Shown here: piece by piece, positions 16,324 through 24,241 of the stretch | Layout: every line of letters begins with the position of its first letter | Position numbering within the stretch: the stretch's first letter is position 1 | Assembly (NCBI RefSeq): GCF_013359685.1 | Contig: NZ_JABFMV010000010.1 | Span: 62,001 to 126,000, forward strand | Length of the DNA stretch: 64,000 nt | Origin: Leifsonia sp. C5G2 | Lineage (GTDB): Bacteria; Actinomycetota; Actinomycetes; Actinomycetales; Microbacteriaceae | Direction of reading: 5' to 3' | Notes under the pieces: generated by a model | What the model was told of the DNA's origin: nothing | What the model saw: the letters and a program-made list of their open reading frames with translations, nothing else | The model's database searches: none | Made by a program: the position numbers and the translations under genes

Positions 16324-16979
16324 CGGGCACCTGCCTCGGGGGTGTGGGCGGAGGAGCGGACGGTGGGGGTGGGCGGTTCTGGCGCGGCGAGGGCGGCCAG
16401 CGCGTCGGCTGCGACGTCCATGCTGGCGGCCGCGGCCGCGTCGTCGCGGGTGACGAGCCAGCCGAGGGTGAGCCCGTCGGTGAACGAGACCAGGATGCGC
16501 GCCACCTCGTCGACCGGACGCAGCCACTCGCTGCCGGTGAGCCGGGCCGCGTCGCGAGCGGCCTGCGCGGCCACCTCGTGATAGCGCGCGTACTGGCGGC
16601 GGGCGAGCGGCTCGAAGCCGGGGTCGCGCAGCGCCCACTGGGTGAGCTCCATCATCGCCTTCTCGCGCCCGGGGTCGGCCCGCACCCCGTCGAAGTAGTG
16701 CTGGAGGCCGGCGCGGATGGCGTCCCGCATCCCGATGTCGCCCACGTCGCCGGCGAGGGCGGGCGCCAGATCCCTCTGCTCCCCCTCCACGGCGGCCTCG
16801 ATCAGCTCGGCCATCAGCTCGTCCCGCGAGTCGAAGACGTAGTGGAAGCTCGCCAGCGGCATCCCGGCCTCGGAGACGATGCGGCGTGTGGTGGCGGCGG
16901 CGACCCCGTCCCGGGCGACCACGCGGAGGGCCGCCTGCACCAGCGCGGTGCGGCGGTCTGCGACCGGGATGCGTGTCAT
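16320..16979 (-). CDS. TetR family regulator of the MFS/PLP/oxidase operon
   Basis: Regulator of 219 residues. The helix-turn-helix is LVQAALRVVARDGVAAATTR and IVSEAGMPLASFHYVFDSRD (about 13-53); the rest is an all-alpha ligand domain. The ATG at 16979 has AGGAG five bases upstream, whereas an in-frame extension to 17153 has no ribosome binding site. It is the first gene of a four-gene coupled operon, so it probably senses the transported compound and represses its own operon. Confidence 0.87.
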   Translation of the reverse strand: MTRIPVADRRTALVQAALRVVARDGVAAATTRRIVSEAGMPLASFHYVFDSRDELMAELIEAAVEGEQRDLAPALAGDVGDIGMRDAIRAGLQHYFDGVRADPGREKAMMELTQWALRDPGFEPLARRQYARYHEVAAQAARDAARLTGSEWLRPVDEVARILVSFTDGLTLGWLVTRDDAAAAASMDVAADALAALAAPEPPTPTVRSSAHTPEAGAR

Positions 16980-17110
16980 CCGGACTCCTGGTTCTCCGGC
17001 CGCGCCTCGTCGCGCGGCGAAAGTGGGACAGTTGACCCAGATCACAGTATGCCGTAAATACCGGCGATTCGTTTGACACGCGGTAGCCCTGACCCCTGGA
17101 ATGGGGTGGA

Positions 17111-19366
17111 ATGCGGGGATATCTGAGCGACGTGTCACCACCAGTCCGGCCACGGGGGTCGATCGGACTGGTGTCGTTCGCGATCGCCGTCGCCGTCGCC
17201 TCCCTGCTGCTCAGCGCCGTCGGCCTCATCGGGGACGCCCCGCCCGCCTCCGCGACCGCGCCGCCCGGCCAGCACGCCGGCCGGATCGCCGAAGCACCCG
17301 CAGTATCCGCAGCACCCTCCTCCGCCGCACCGAACGACACCTCGACCCCGTCGGACACGCCGACCGCCACTCCGACGCCCACCCCCGTCACGCTGGACAC
17401 CCTCCCGGCCGGGCTGGTCACCTCCTTCCCCCTCACCGTCTCGGGCTCCGGCACGCCCGGCGACAGGATCACGGCCTCGGCCGGGTCGTCGCCCGGCGCG
17501 CCGGAGACCTGCCAGGCGACGGTGGACGGCTCCGAGCGCTGGACGTGCGCGCTCGCGTCCCTGCCCGACGGCGAGGGAGTGGCCGTGCGCGCCGAATCCG
17601 CCTCCACCGGCAGCGCCGACAGCGGCCGCGTGAAAGTGCTGCATCCGCCCGTCATCGCGGGAGACGGCGTCGTGGCGACGGGCGGAGGCGTGCGCGGAAC
17701 CGCCTTCCCGAACGCCACGGTCACCGTGACCGCGGACACCGGAGCCAGCTGCACCTTCCCCGCCGACGGGAACGGGAGCTGGGGCTGCGTGCTCACCGGC
17801 GACCTCCCGGACGGCCGCCACACGGTCACCGCCACCCAGGTGGCCCCGTTCTCCTCCCAGCGCTCCGGGACGAGCGCGCGTGTCGCGATCGATGTCGACC
17901 GCACCGCTCCGGGCGCGCCCAGCATCACGACGCCGAAGCCCGCGACCCGGGTCACCGCCGGCCGGCCGGCGGCCTTCGGCGGCGGCGGAGAGAACGGCGC
18001 GCACGTCACCCTGTACGCGACGAACGACCAGGGCACCACCGTCGTCTGCACGGCCGACGTCACCGACGGCGCGTGGGCGTGCCAGGGCACGCTCCCGGAA
18101 GGCGCATTCCGGCTCTCCGCGCTGCAGCGCGACGCCGCGGGGAACGTCAGCGCCGGCAGCAACACCGTCCCGGTCGACGGGATCGCGGCCGCGACGCCGA
18201 GTCCGACCCAGACGCCGAGCCCGACGCCCACGCCCACCGTCCCGGCCCCCGCCGCACCCGGTGCGGCACCGCCCAGCGGTCCACTGCACCCCGACACCCG
18301 CGGCTGGGTCGCGACGCCGTTCACCACGACCTCCGCACCGGTCGTCACCGCGGCCTCCCTCCCCGGATGGATGCGCGCCGCCGGCCTCGCCGTCGCCGCG
18401 CTGCTCCTGCTGGTCCTTCCGGCCCGGCTCCTGACGGCGGCGCTGGCGCGCGGCCGCGCACAGCGGGAGGCGCGACCGCGCTCCTCCCTGTTCGGCCGCA
18501 ACCGGCCGCGGGCGGACGTCGCCGATGCCTCGGCGCTGTTCGGCCGCGATCGCGGAGGCGCCCGTACCGGTCCCGTCCCGACCGCGGCCGGGGCGGCGTC
18601 CGGCTCCGGCGGTCGCACTCCCGCCGGTCAGCCGCGGTGGCTGGCGCCCGTCACCCTGGCCGCCACCGCGGTGCTGGTCACCTTCTCCACTCCGCTGCCC
18701 GACGCCGGTGCGTACCTGCGCGTGCTGCTCGCGGTCGCGATCGCCGTCGCCGCCGTCAACACCGTGTGGGTGCTCGCCGGCCGCGCGCTCGCCACGCACC
18801 TGCGGCTCCCGAGCCCGCACCTGACCGTCCGGCCGGGCCTGCTCGCGGTCGTCGCCGTGGCGGCGGTCGGCTCACGCCTGCTGGGCCTCACCCCTGCGCT
18901 GCTGTTCGCCATGGTTCTCGCGGTGACGGTCGGCCCGCACGCCGGGCGCGTCCGCCGCGGCCGGGTCGCCGCCGTGCAGATCTCGGCGGTTGCGGCGCTC
19001 GGCGTGCTCGCCTGGCTCGCCGTCGGCGTCCTGCCCGCCCCGACCGGATGGTTCAGCGCCCTCCTGGTGGAGCTCGTCAACGCGCTGACCCTGGTCGGCA
19101 TCGGCTCCGCCGCGGTCCTGCTGCTGCCGGTGGGGGGTCTGGCCGGGCGCGCCGTCGCCCAGTGGTCGCGGTGGCTCTGGGGCGGGCTGAGCCTCGTCGT
19201 CTACACCGTGCTGTTCGCGCTGCTGCTGCCCGTGGCATCTCTCGTCGAGCGCGGGGTCGGCGTCGTCGTCATCGTCGGTGTCGCCGCCGGCTTCGCCGCC
19301 GCGAGCGTGGCGTTCTGGCTGTGGGAGCGCTACGTCGCCCCCGCGATCGACCGCAGTCTGCGCTAG
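17111..19366 (+). CDS. Large membrane protein with signal peptide, Ig-like repeats and a polytopic C-terminus
   Basis: Protein of 751 residues. An N-terminal signal or anchor (about 15-45, ending PPASA) precedes an extracellular region with about three bacterial Ig-like modules; the pattern TCTADVTDGAWACQGTLPEG-like recurs, each with a Cys pair (for example CTFPADGNGSWGC and CTADVTDGAWAC). A Thr/Pro-rich linker (about 355-385) follows, then a membrane span, a cytoplasmic Arg-rich stretch (about 440-500) and six or more spans to the end. I know no named family with this layout. A GTG at 17132 would also give a complete signal peptide. It is monocistronic. Confidence 0.75.
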   Translation: MRGYLSDVSPPVRPRGSIGLVSFAIAVAVASLLLSAVGLIGDAPPASATAPPGQHAGRIAEAPAVSAAPSSAAPNDTSTPSDTPTATPTPTPVTLDTLPAGLVTSFPLTVSGSGTPGDRITASAGSSPGAPETCQATVDGSERWTCALASLPDGEGVAVRAESASTGSADSGRVKVLHPPVIAGDGVVATGGGVRGTAFPNATVTVTADTGASCTFPADGNGSWGCVLTGDLPDGRHTVTATQVAPFSSQRSGTSARVAIDVDRTAPGAPSITTPKPATRVTAGRPAAFGGGGENGAHVTLYATNDQGTTVVCTADVTDGAWACQGTLPEGAFRLSALQRDAAGNVSAGSNTVPVDGIAAATPSPTQTPSPTPTPTVPAPAAPGAAPPSGPLHPDTRGWVATPFTTTSAPVVTAASLPGWMRAAGLAVAALLLLVLPARLLTAALARGRAQREARPRSSLFGRNRPRADVADASALFGRDRGGARTGPVPTAAGAASGSGGRTPAGQPRWLAPVTLAATAVLVTFSTPLPDAGAYLRVLLAVAIAVAAVNTVWVLAGRALATHLRLPSPHLTVRPGLLAVVAVAAVGSRLLGLTPALLFAMVLAVTVGPHAGRVRRGRVAAVQISAVAALGVLAWLAVGVLPAPTGWFSALLVELVNALTLVGIGSAAVLLLPVGGLAGRAVAQWSRWLWGGLSLVVYTVLFALLLPVASLVERGVGVVVIVGVAAGFAAASVAFWLWERYVAPAIDRSLR

Positions 19367-19379
19367 AGCGCGGACGCGG

Positions 19380-19757
19380 TCAGGGCGCCGTCAGGGCGTC
19401 GAGATAGAACCAGTCGCGTCCCTCGCGCACGAACCGGGACACCTCGTGCACGCTGCCCCGCTCCGACCCCTTGTAGTACGCCGTGAACGCGACGACGCCG
19501 TCCCGGTCGAAGGGTCCGCCGCGCTCGGCGTGCTCGATGTCGAGCCGGTACCAGGTCAGGCCGGGGTCGAGCTCCAGCGCGGACGGCCGGGTGGACGGGT
19601 GCCAGCTGCGCAGCAGGTAGCCTGCGTCGCCGAGGGCGAACGCCGAGAAGCGCGAGCGCATCAGGCGCTCCGCGGTGGGGGCCGGCTCGCCGCGGTGCAG
19701 CGGCCCGCAGCAGGCGTCATACGTCTCGCCGCTGAGGCACGGGCACCGGGAGGTCAC
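19380..19757 (-). CDS. YchJ family protein (UPF0225) with SEC-C-type zinc motif
   Basis: Small protein of 125 residues. The N-terminal CPCLSGETYDACCGP (residues 5-19) is the SEC-C-like zinc-binding motif of YchJ proteins, followed by the NTF2-like domain with MRSRFSAFALGD and VAFTAYYKG. The molecular role of the family is unknown. The GTG at 19757 lies six bases after a TAGGCT box and lacks a Shine-Dalgarno, suggesting a leaderless transcript. The gene is convergent with the large Ig-like protein gene. Confidence 0.88.
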   Translation of the reverse strand: MTSRCPCLSGETYDACCGPLHRGEPAPTAERLMRSRFSAFALGDAGYLLRSWHPSTRPSALELDPGLTWYRLDIEHAERGGPFDRDGVVAFTAYYKGSERGSVHEVSRFVREGRDWFYLDALTAP

Positions 19758-19763
19758 CCGCCG

Positions 19764-19769
19764 AGCCTA
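19764..19769 (-). promoter_or_regulatory. -10 box of the YchJ-like gene, leaderless type
   Basis: TAGGCT on the minus strand, six bases before the GTG at 19757. Confidence 0.5.
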
Positions 19770-19775
19770 CGTGAA

Positions 19776-19822
19776 GATCCGGCCGGCACCCGCGTCGGGG
19801 GATCCCGGGCACCGGCCGGATC
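19776..19822 (-). terminator. Hairpin between the VOC and YchJ-like genes
   Basis: Perfect 11-bp arms (GATCCGGCCGG at 19776-19786, complement at 19812-19822) with further partial pairing inside. It lies about 100 bases downstream of the VOC gene stop and upstream of the YchJ promoter. It could end the VOC transcript; no T tract is visible. Confidence 0.45.
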
Positions 19823-19921
19823 GGGGGACACCTCACCAGAAAGGGTGCCGCGACCAGTGTCGGGGGTCAGGTTGGGGAACGACTTGGGATGAGATGTACG
19901 TCCTCGCAGACACGCCGCCGG

Positions 19922-20290
19922 TCAGGCCGGGGCCGCCTCCTCCCCCGCGTCCACGACGCAGAAGCGGTTGCCGTCCGGGTCGGCGAGGACCACGTAATCG
20001 GCGCCCTCCTCGTACTCCCAGTCGACCGGCGCCGCGCCGAGCCCGACGAGACGCGCCACCTCGGCCTCCCGGTCGGAGGCGTACAGGTCGAGGTGGTGAC
20101 GGGGGCTCGGGTTGGCCTCGCTGCCCACCAGTTTGAGGGCGAGCTGCGGCCCGTGGCCGCTCGCGGGCTCGAGCAGGGTCCAGTCCACATCCGGCTCCCG
20201 CTGCGGGCGGTAGCCGAGTGCCTCGGTCCAGAACTCCAGTGCACGCGGGATGTCGCGCACACCCCAGACGATCGATCCGATCCTGATCAT
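19922..20290 (-). CDS. VOC (glyoxalase/bleomycin-resistance) family protein
   Basis: Protein of 122 residues with the beta-alpha-beta-beta-beta repeats of the vicinal oxygen chelate superfamily. It opens with IGSIVWGVRDIPRALEFWTE and ends with the typical YVVLADPDGNRFCVVD. Members bind a divalent metal and range from glyoxalases to resistance proteins that sequester drugs; the substrate is not predictable. GGAGG lies eight bases before the ATG. Confidence 0.87.
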   Translation of the reverse strand: MIRIGSIVWGVRDIPRALEFWTEALGYRPQREPDVDWTLLEPASGHGPQLALKLVGSEANPSPRHHLDLYASDREAEVARLVGLGAAPVDWEYEEGADYVVLADPDGNRFCVVDAGEEAAPA

Positions 20291-20335
20291 CGCCCCACCC
20301 TCCGCCCCTCAGCGCTCCGGGGCAAGGGGAGGCTG

Positions 20336-20341
20336 TAGTGT
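20336..20341 (+). promoter_or_regulatory. -10 box of the 35-residue membrane peptide gene, leaderless type
   Basis: TAGTGT, seven bases before the ATG at 20349, without a ribosome binding site at a usable distance. Confidence 0.45.
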
Positions 20342-20348
20342 TGTGCGC

Positions 20349-20456
20349 ATGGAAGGTCTGCTCATCGGATTCATCTGGCTCGTGGTCATCGTCGGTGGCG
20401 GCATCGCCACGGCCGCCATCGTCCAGCTGATCAAGGCGCCGTACCGCAACCGCTGA
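20349..20456 (+). CDS. Small membrane protein, 35 residues
   Basis: One hydrophobic helix fills most of the peptide (LIGFIWLVVIVGGGIATAAI, residues 4-23) and is followed by a basic end KAPYRNR. It resembles single-span small proteins often missed in annotation. Support comes from the leaderless promoter spacing, the divergent position to the VOC gene and the clean membrane-helix composition. Its function is unknown. The tRNA gene starts 15 bases after its stop. Confidence 0.55.
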   Translation: MEGLLIGFIWLVVIVGGGIATAAIVQLIKAPYRNR

Positions 20457-20471
20457 GGCGCCGCGCGACTC

Positions 20472-20545
20472 GCCCCCATAGCCCAATCGGTAGAGGCAGG
20501 CGACTTAAACTCGCCCGAGTGTGGGTTCGAGTCCCACTGGGGGTA
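20472..20545 (+). tRNA. tRNA-Leu (anticodon UAA), class I shape
   Basis: Cloverleaf of 74 bases: acceptor stem 20472-20478 with 20538-20544 (a G-U pair at position 1-72), D arm 20481-20497, anticodon stem GGCGA/TCGCC with loop CTTAAAC (anticodon TAA), five-base variable loop CGAGT, T arm GTGGG-TTCGAGT-CCCAC, discriminator A, and no encoded CCA. The anticodon reads UUA, but leucine tRNAs normally have a long variable arm, which is absent here. Confidence 0.8.
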
Positions 20546-20561
20546 CTTCGAAGGTCGTCGG

Positions 20562-20798
20562 TCAGGCGTCGCCGTGGAGGCGGTCCGTTCCCGCGCCCCT
20601 GATTCTTCGGCGGCCGAGGGCGAACCACAGGATCGGGCCGACCAAGGGCACGAGCGTCACGACGGCGATCCAGCCGATCGTGGGGCCGGCCTCGGACTTG
20701 CTCTGCGCTATCTGCACGAGAGCGACGATCCAGAGCACCAGCGGCACCAGCCAGACCATCAGGATGAGGACGTGCCATCCGGCGAGACCTGAGAACAT
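20562..20798 (-). CDS. PLDc_N domain small membrane protein
   Basis: Membrane protein of 78 residues with two spans (about 8-31 and 40-60) matching the phospholipase D N-terminal-type domain PF13396: an N-terminal helix, a short Lys/Ser/Glu loop, then TLVPLVGPILWFALGRRR. Such proteins lack catalytic residues; their role is unknown. The ATG lies six bases after a TAGGCT box. Confidence 0.8.
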   Translation of the reverse strand: MFSGLAGWHVLILMVWLVPLVLWIVALVQIAQSKSEAGPTIGWIAVVTLVPLVGPILWFALGRRRIRGAGTDRLHGDA

Positions 20799-20804
20799 GC
20801 GTCG

Positions 20805-20810
20805 AGCCTA
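20805..20810 (-). promoter_or_regulatory. -10 box of the PLDc_N gene, leaderless type
   Basis: TAGGCT on the minus strand, six bases before the ATG at 20798. Confidence 0.5.
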
Positions 20811-20841
20811 CCCGCAGGGCGGCACCCGGTCCGCGCCGCGC

Positions 20842-20913
20842 GGCGACTGCGGTCCTACGGAACGTCTGCGGCCGCTCGAACGGGCACAGTCGTTCCGTAG
20901 GACCGCGGTCGCC
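20842..20913. repeat. 23-bp inverted repeat; repeat family copy 2
   Basis: Arms at 20842-20864 and 20891-20913 pair over 23 bases with one T-G wobble and a 26-base loop. The left half contains GCGACTGCGG, nine bases, then ACGTCTGCGGC, the same blocks with the same spacing as in 8475-8544. It lies just downstream of the DUF3467 gene, so it may end that transcript. Confidence 0.65.
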
Positions 20914-20935
20914 GCTTCGCGGGCGGTTGGCGGCG

Positions 20936-21274
20936 TCAGCCGGTCGGGCCGGCCGGGCCGTCGAAGAAGGGGGCCGAGGGCGGGCGCTGGCCGGTCTCCT
21001 GCTCCCACTGCTCCAGCTGCTGGGTGAGCGCCTTCGCCAGTTCGAACACCTGCTGCGGCGGGATGCGGATCCTGCTCACCACCTGACCGTTGAGGAGCAT
21101 CTGCGGCTGGCCTGCATCGCCGACGTTCACGCTCGGCGGCTGCGACATGGCGACGAAGTCGATCACGAAGATGTTCGGCGTGTGCCAGATGCTCGCGAAG
21201 TCCGCGTACCTGCCCGGCGCCACCTCCGGCGGGAGGTCGATGGAGTAGGTCTGCTCGACCGGTTCGTCCGTCAC
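20936..21274 (-). CDS. DUF3467 domain protein
   Basis: Soluble protein of 112 residues of the DUF3467 family. The beta-rich core reads YADFASIWHTPNIFVIDFV (about 23-41), then SRIRIPPQQVFELAKALTQQ, ending in a Pro-rich tail. Its function is unknown, but the family is widespread in bacteria. The GTG start has AGGAAGG six bases upstream. It is monocistronic, followed by the long inverted repeat at 20842-20913. Confidence 0.85.
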   Translation of the reverse strand: MTDEPVEQTYSIDLPPEVAPGRYADFASIWHTPNIFVIDFVAMSQPPSVNVGDAGQPQMLLNGQVVSRIRIPPQQVFELAKALTQQLEQWEQETGQRPPSAPFFDGPAGPTG

Positions 21275-21377
21275 GATGGTCCTTCCTGTCGGGTCCGGTC
21301 ATCGTAGTACGCCGTCCCGAACACCCGCGGGACACCGTCCGGAGCCGTCCCGCATAGCTTCCGTCGGAGTCTCAGCC

Positions 21378-21440
21378 GTGTGTCGATCGAATCTCCGGCA
21401 GGAGGCAGACCGGACGGAGATTCGAACGTTCGAGCGCTGC
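21378..21440 (-). repeat. Dispersed repeat around TCGAACGTTCGA, copy 2 (inverted)
   Basis: Read on the minus strand it gives CAGCGCTCGAACGTTCGAAT, then CTCCGTC, a variable middle and GGAGATTCGA, matching copy 1 at 2508-2569 in order and spacing. The core palindrome is at 21422-21433. It lies between the ndh terminator and the DUF3467 gene. Confidence 0.6.
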
Positions 21441-21466
21441 TCTACACCGGCCCAGGACGCACGAAA

Positions 21467-21489
21467 GCCCGGTCCCAACAGGACCGGGC
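21467..21489 (-). terminator. Rho-independent terminator of ndh
   Basis: GCCCGGTCC (21467-21475) pairs with GGACCGGGC (21481-21489) around a five-base loop. On the minus strand the stem is followed by TTTCGT. It lies 15 bases after the ndh stop. Confidence 0.8.
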
Positions 21490-21504
21490 CCTCGCATGCG
21501 GACG

Positions 21505-22920
21505 TTACTTCGCGGTGACCTCCGCCGGCTGCTTCGCCGGGTCGGCCTTCTTGCGAGTGGTCGGCTTCTTCGCGGGCTCCTCCGGAGCGGCCTCGACGGC
21601 CGGCTTCGGACGGGCGGCGAACTCCTCGAACCCGGCACGCGGGTGCTGGAGCGCCGCGAGCGACACGATGTCGCGACCGAGCCACACGTTGTTCCACCAG
21701 CCCCACAGCACGCGCCACTTGCGCTCCCAGGTCGGCATGGCCAGACCGTGGTAGCCGCGGTGCGCGACCCAGCCGAGGAAGCCCTTCACGGCGAGCTTGC
21801 CGGACTGCAGCACGCCGATGCCGACGCCGAGGCCCGCGACCGCGCCGAGGCTCTTGTGGTAGTACTGGCGCGGCAGCTCGCCGCGCAGCGAGGCGACGAT
21901 GTTCTTCGCCATCAGCTTGCCCTGGCGCACGGCGTGCTGTGCGTTGGGGACGCAGTAGCCGCCGACGCCCGCACCCGTGAGGTCCGGGACTGCGGAGACG
22001 TCGCCGGCGCCCCAGGCGCCCTCGATGATCTCGTCCTCGGTGCCGACCCGGAGGTCGGCGCGCACGCGGAGGCGGCCGCGCTCCTCGATCGGGAGGTCGG
22101 TGTGACGCACCACGGTCGGGTTCGCCATGACGCCGGCGGTCCAGACGATCAGGTCGGTCTCGAACGTCTCACCGGTGGAGAGCTGGATGACGCCGTCGAC
22201 GGCGCTCTGCAGCTGGGTGTCGAGGTGGATCTGCGCGCCGCGCTCCGCCAGGTTCTTGATCACCCAGTGGCTGGTCGGGAGCGACACCTCCGGCATGATC
22301 CGGCCCATGGCCTCGATCAGGTGGAAGTGGGTGTCCTCGAAGGCGATCTCCGGGTAGCGCTTCAGCAGAGCACTCGCGAACGAGCGGAGCTCCGCGAAGA
22401 TCTCGATGCCGGCGAAGCCGCCGCCGACGACCACGACGGTCAGCAGGCGGTCGCGCTCCGGCCCCGGGGGGAGGCCCGCGGCCTTGTCGAAGTTGGTGAG
22501 GAGGGTGTCGCGGATGTACACGGCCTCCTCGATGTTCTTGAGGCCGACGGCCTGATCGGCGACGCCCGGGATCGGGAACGTGCGCGACACGGCGCCGGCG
22601 GTGACCACGACGATGTCGTACTCGAACTCGTACGCCTCGCCGACCGGCGGCTGGATGGTGGCCACCTTGCGGGCGTGGTCCACATACGTGACCTTCCCGG
22701 TGATGATGTTGGTGGTCTTGAGGTGACGACGGTGCGCGACCACCGCGTGACGCGGCTCGATGGAGCCGGCCGCGACCTCCGGGAGGAACGGCTGGTACGT
22801 CATGTACGGCAGGGGGTCGACCATGGTGACCTCGGCCTCGCCCGGACGGAGCTGCTTCTCGAGCTTCCACGCGGTGTAGAAGCCGGCGTATCCGCCGCCG
22901 ACGATCAGGATTTTGGGCAC
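21505..22920 (-). CDS. ndh: Type II NADH dehydrogenase (NAD(P)/FAD-dependent oxidoreductase)
   Basis: Peripheral membrane flavoprotein of 471 residues that passes electrons from NADH to quinones without pumping protons. It has the N-terminal FAD fold ILIVGGGYAGFYTAWKLEK (residues 4-22), a second Rossmann motif VVVVGGGFAGIEIFAELRS (about 163-181), and the GAWGAGDVSAVPD segment that contacts FAD. A C-terminal hydrophobic region and a basic Ala/Pro/Lys tail of about 40 residues follow. The GTG start has GAGGAG about eleven bases upstream. The gene is alone, with a strong terminator. Confidence 0.9.
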   Translation of the reverse strand: MPKILIVGGGYAGFYTAWKLEKQLRPGEAEVTMVDPLPYMTYQPFLPEVAAGSIEPRHAVVAHRRHLKTTNIITGKVTYVDHARKVATIQPPVGEAYEFEYDIVVVTAGAVSRTFPIPGVADQAVGLKNIEEAVYIRDTLLTNFDKAAGLPPGPERDRLLTVVVVGGGFAGIEIFAELRSFASALLKRYPEIAFEDTHFHLIEAMGRIMPEVSLPTSHWVIKNLAERGAQIHLDTQLQSAVDGVIQLSTGETFETDLIVWTAGVMANPTVVRHTDLPIEERGRLRVRADLRVGTEDEIIEGAWGAGDVSAVPDLTGAGVGGYCVPNAQHAVRQGKLMAKNIVASLRGELPRQYYHKSLGAVAGLGVGIGVLQSGKLAVKGFLGWVAHRGYHGLAMPTWERKWRVLWGWWNNVWLGRDIVSLAALQHPRAGFEEFAARPKPAVEAAPEEPAKKPTTRKKADPAKQPAEVTAK

Positions 22921-22959
22921 AGTGATGCGTCTCCTCTAACCGATAAGTTTGGGCTTACA

Positions 22960-24231
22960 TTACTCCTTGCTCCGCGTTCGCCTGAAATGCGACCACGCGC
23001 CGACGCCGCCGAGGGCGGCGAGGGCGAGGAAGCCGGCGATCAGGACGAACGGAAGCCAGAAAGCGGTAAGGACGCTCCATTGCGGCCAAAAGAACCGGTT
23101 CCATGGTAGCGCGCGCTCGGGGGCGAGTTTCGCCGGGACCGGTTCCGCCTGCGCGTTTCCGCCGCCCGGCGCGGCAGTCGGAGCCTCCGCGCGGCGGTGG
23201 ACGCGGATCCACTCCCCCAGGTCGCCCATCGGATTCGCGGTCACGTGCGGCACGTCGGCGGTGACTGCGGCGGCGGCGTCGAGCAGTCCGAACCCGTAGA
23301 TCGGGCTCGGGACGGCGCCGCCCGCGGGGCGTGCCGTGCGGACGATGCGCTCGATCACATCCGGAGCCTTGAGTTCGGGATGCGCGGCGCGCACCAGGGC
23401 GACGGCTCCCGACACCAGCGGGGCAGCCCCGCTGGTGCCCGCCCACTGGACGTACCCGCCGCCGGGGTTCGCTCCCACCAGCTGCTCGCTCGGAGCCGAG
23501 ACGCCGATGGTGATGCCCTGCGCGGAGGCGTCGAAGCTGGCGGTGCCCTGCCGGTCGACGCCGGCCACCGTGAGCACGCCCGGGATGGTGGCCGGTGCGC
23601 CGACCTCGCTCGTGCCGCTGCCGCGGTTGCCGGCCGCCGCGACGACCACGACGTCGTGGGCGAACGCGTACTGGAACGCTTCGTCCCAGCTGGGCGGCCA
23701 GTCGAGCGTGTTCCGGGTGAGCGACATGTTGATCACGGAGGCGCCGTTGTCCACCGCCCAGCGCACCGCCTCCGCGATCTGGTCGTCGCTGGAGACCGGG
23801 CCCATCGCCTTGCCCAGCGCCGCGGACACCGCCAGGACGCTCGCCTCCGGCGCCGCGCCCAGCACCCCGTTTCCGGCGCTCGTGCCGCGGCCGGCGAGCA
23901 GCGACGCCACCCAGGTGCCGTGGTTGGCGCTCTCCGCGTCGCCGAGCGGCTTCTGGCCGGACGCCGCACCGACACCGCTGACGTCCGTGCCGCCGACCAC
24001 GGCCCCCGCCAGGTCGGGCACGGAGCCGTCGACGCCCGTGTCGATGACGGCGACCTTGACGCCGGCGCCGCGTGTGGTGTCCCAGGCCCGCGTGAAGCCG
24101 TAGTCCTTCAGCCAGTACTCCATGTCGCGCACCTGGTCGGCGCGCGCCGCCGTGGCCGGGACGAGCGCGACGCCGAGCCCGAGCACGACGGCACCCGCCG
24201 CCGCGACCAGCCGCCGCATCCGCTCCCCCAC
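22960..24231 (-). CDS. Mycosin-like S8 serine protease with signal peptide and C-terminal membrane anchor
   Basis: Subtilisin-family protease of 423 residues. A signal peptide (about 1-32, ending ARADQ) precedes the catalytic triad Asp64 (VIDTG), His104 (NHGTWVASLLAG) and Ser267 (GTSGAAP). A Pro/Ala linker and one membrane span near the C-terminus (about 388-412) give the layout of mycosins, the proteases attached to type VII secretion systems. No other type VII component is nearby. Start choice: GTG 24231, or ATG 24219 with GGGGGAG just upstream. It follows the DUF501 gene by 10 bases. Confidence 0.85.
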   Translation of the reverse strand: MGERMRRLVAAAGAVVLGLGVALVPATAARADQVRDMEYWLKDYGFTRAWDTTRGAGVKVAVIDTGVDGSVPDLAGAVVGGTDVSGVGAASGQKPLGDAESANHGTWVASLLAGRGTSAGNGVLGAAPEASVLAVSAALGKAMGPVSSDDQIAEAVRWAVDNGASVINMSLTRNTLDWPPSWDEAFQYAFAHDVVVVAAAGNRGSGTSEVGAPATIPGVLTVAGVDRQGTASFDASAQGITIGVSAPSEQLVGANPGGGYVQWAGTSGAAPLVSGAVALVRAAHPELKAPDVIERIVRTARPAGGAVPSPIYGFGLLDAAAAVTADVPHVTANPMGDLGEWIRVHRRAEAPTAAPGGGNAQAEPVPAKLAPERALPWNRFFWPQWSVLTAFWLPFVLIAGFLALAALGGVGAWSHFRRTRSKE

Positions 24232-24241
24232 TGTCGCGCTC

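Noticed and set aside
15067-18618. A 1,183-residue minus-strand frame extending the MFS transporter
   Set aside because: The extension is antisense to the Ig-like protein gene and overlaps the TetR gene. The ATG at 16323 with ATGA overlap is the natural start.
17101-19407. Overlapping plus-strand frame of 768 residues
   Set aside because: It is dominated by Arg, Ala and Gly without structure. The frame starting at 17111 has a signal peptide, Ig-like modules and membrane spans.
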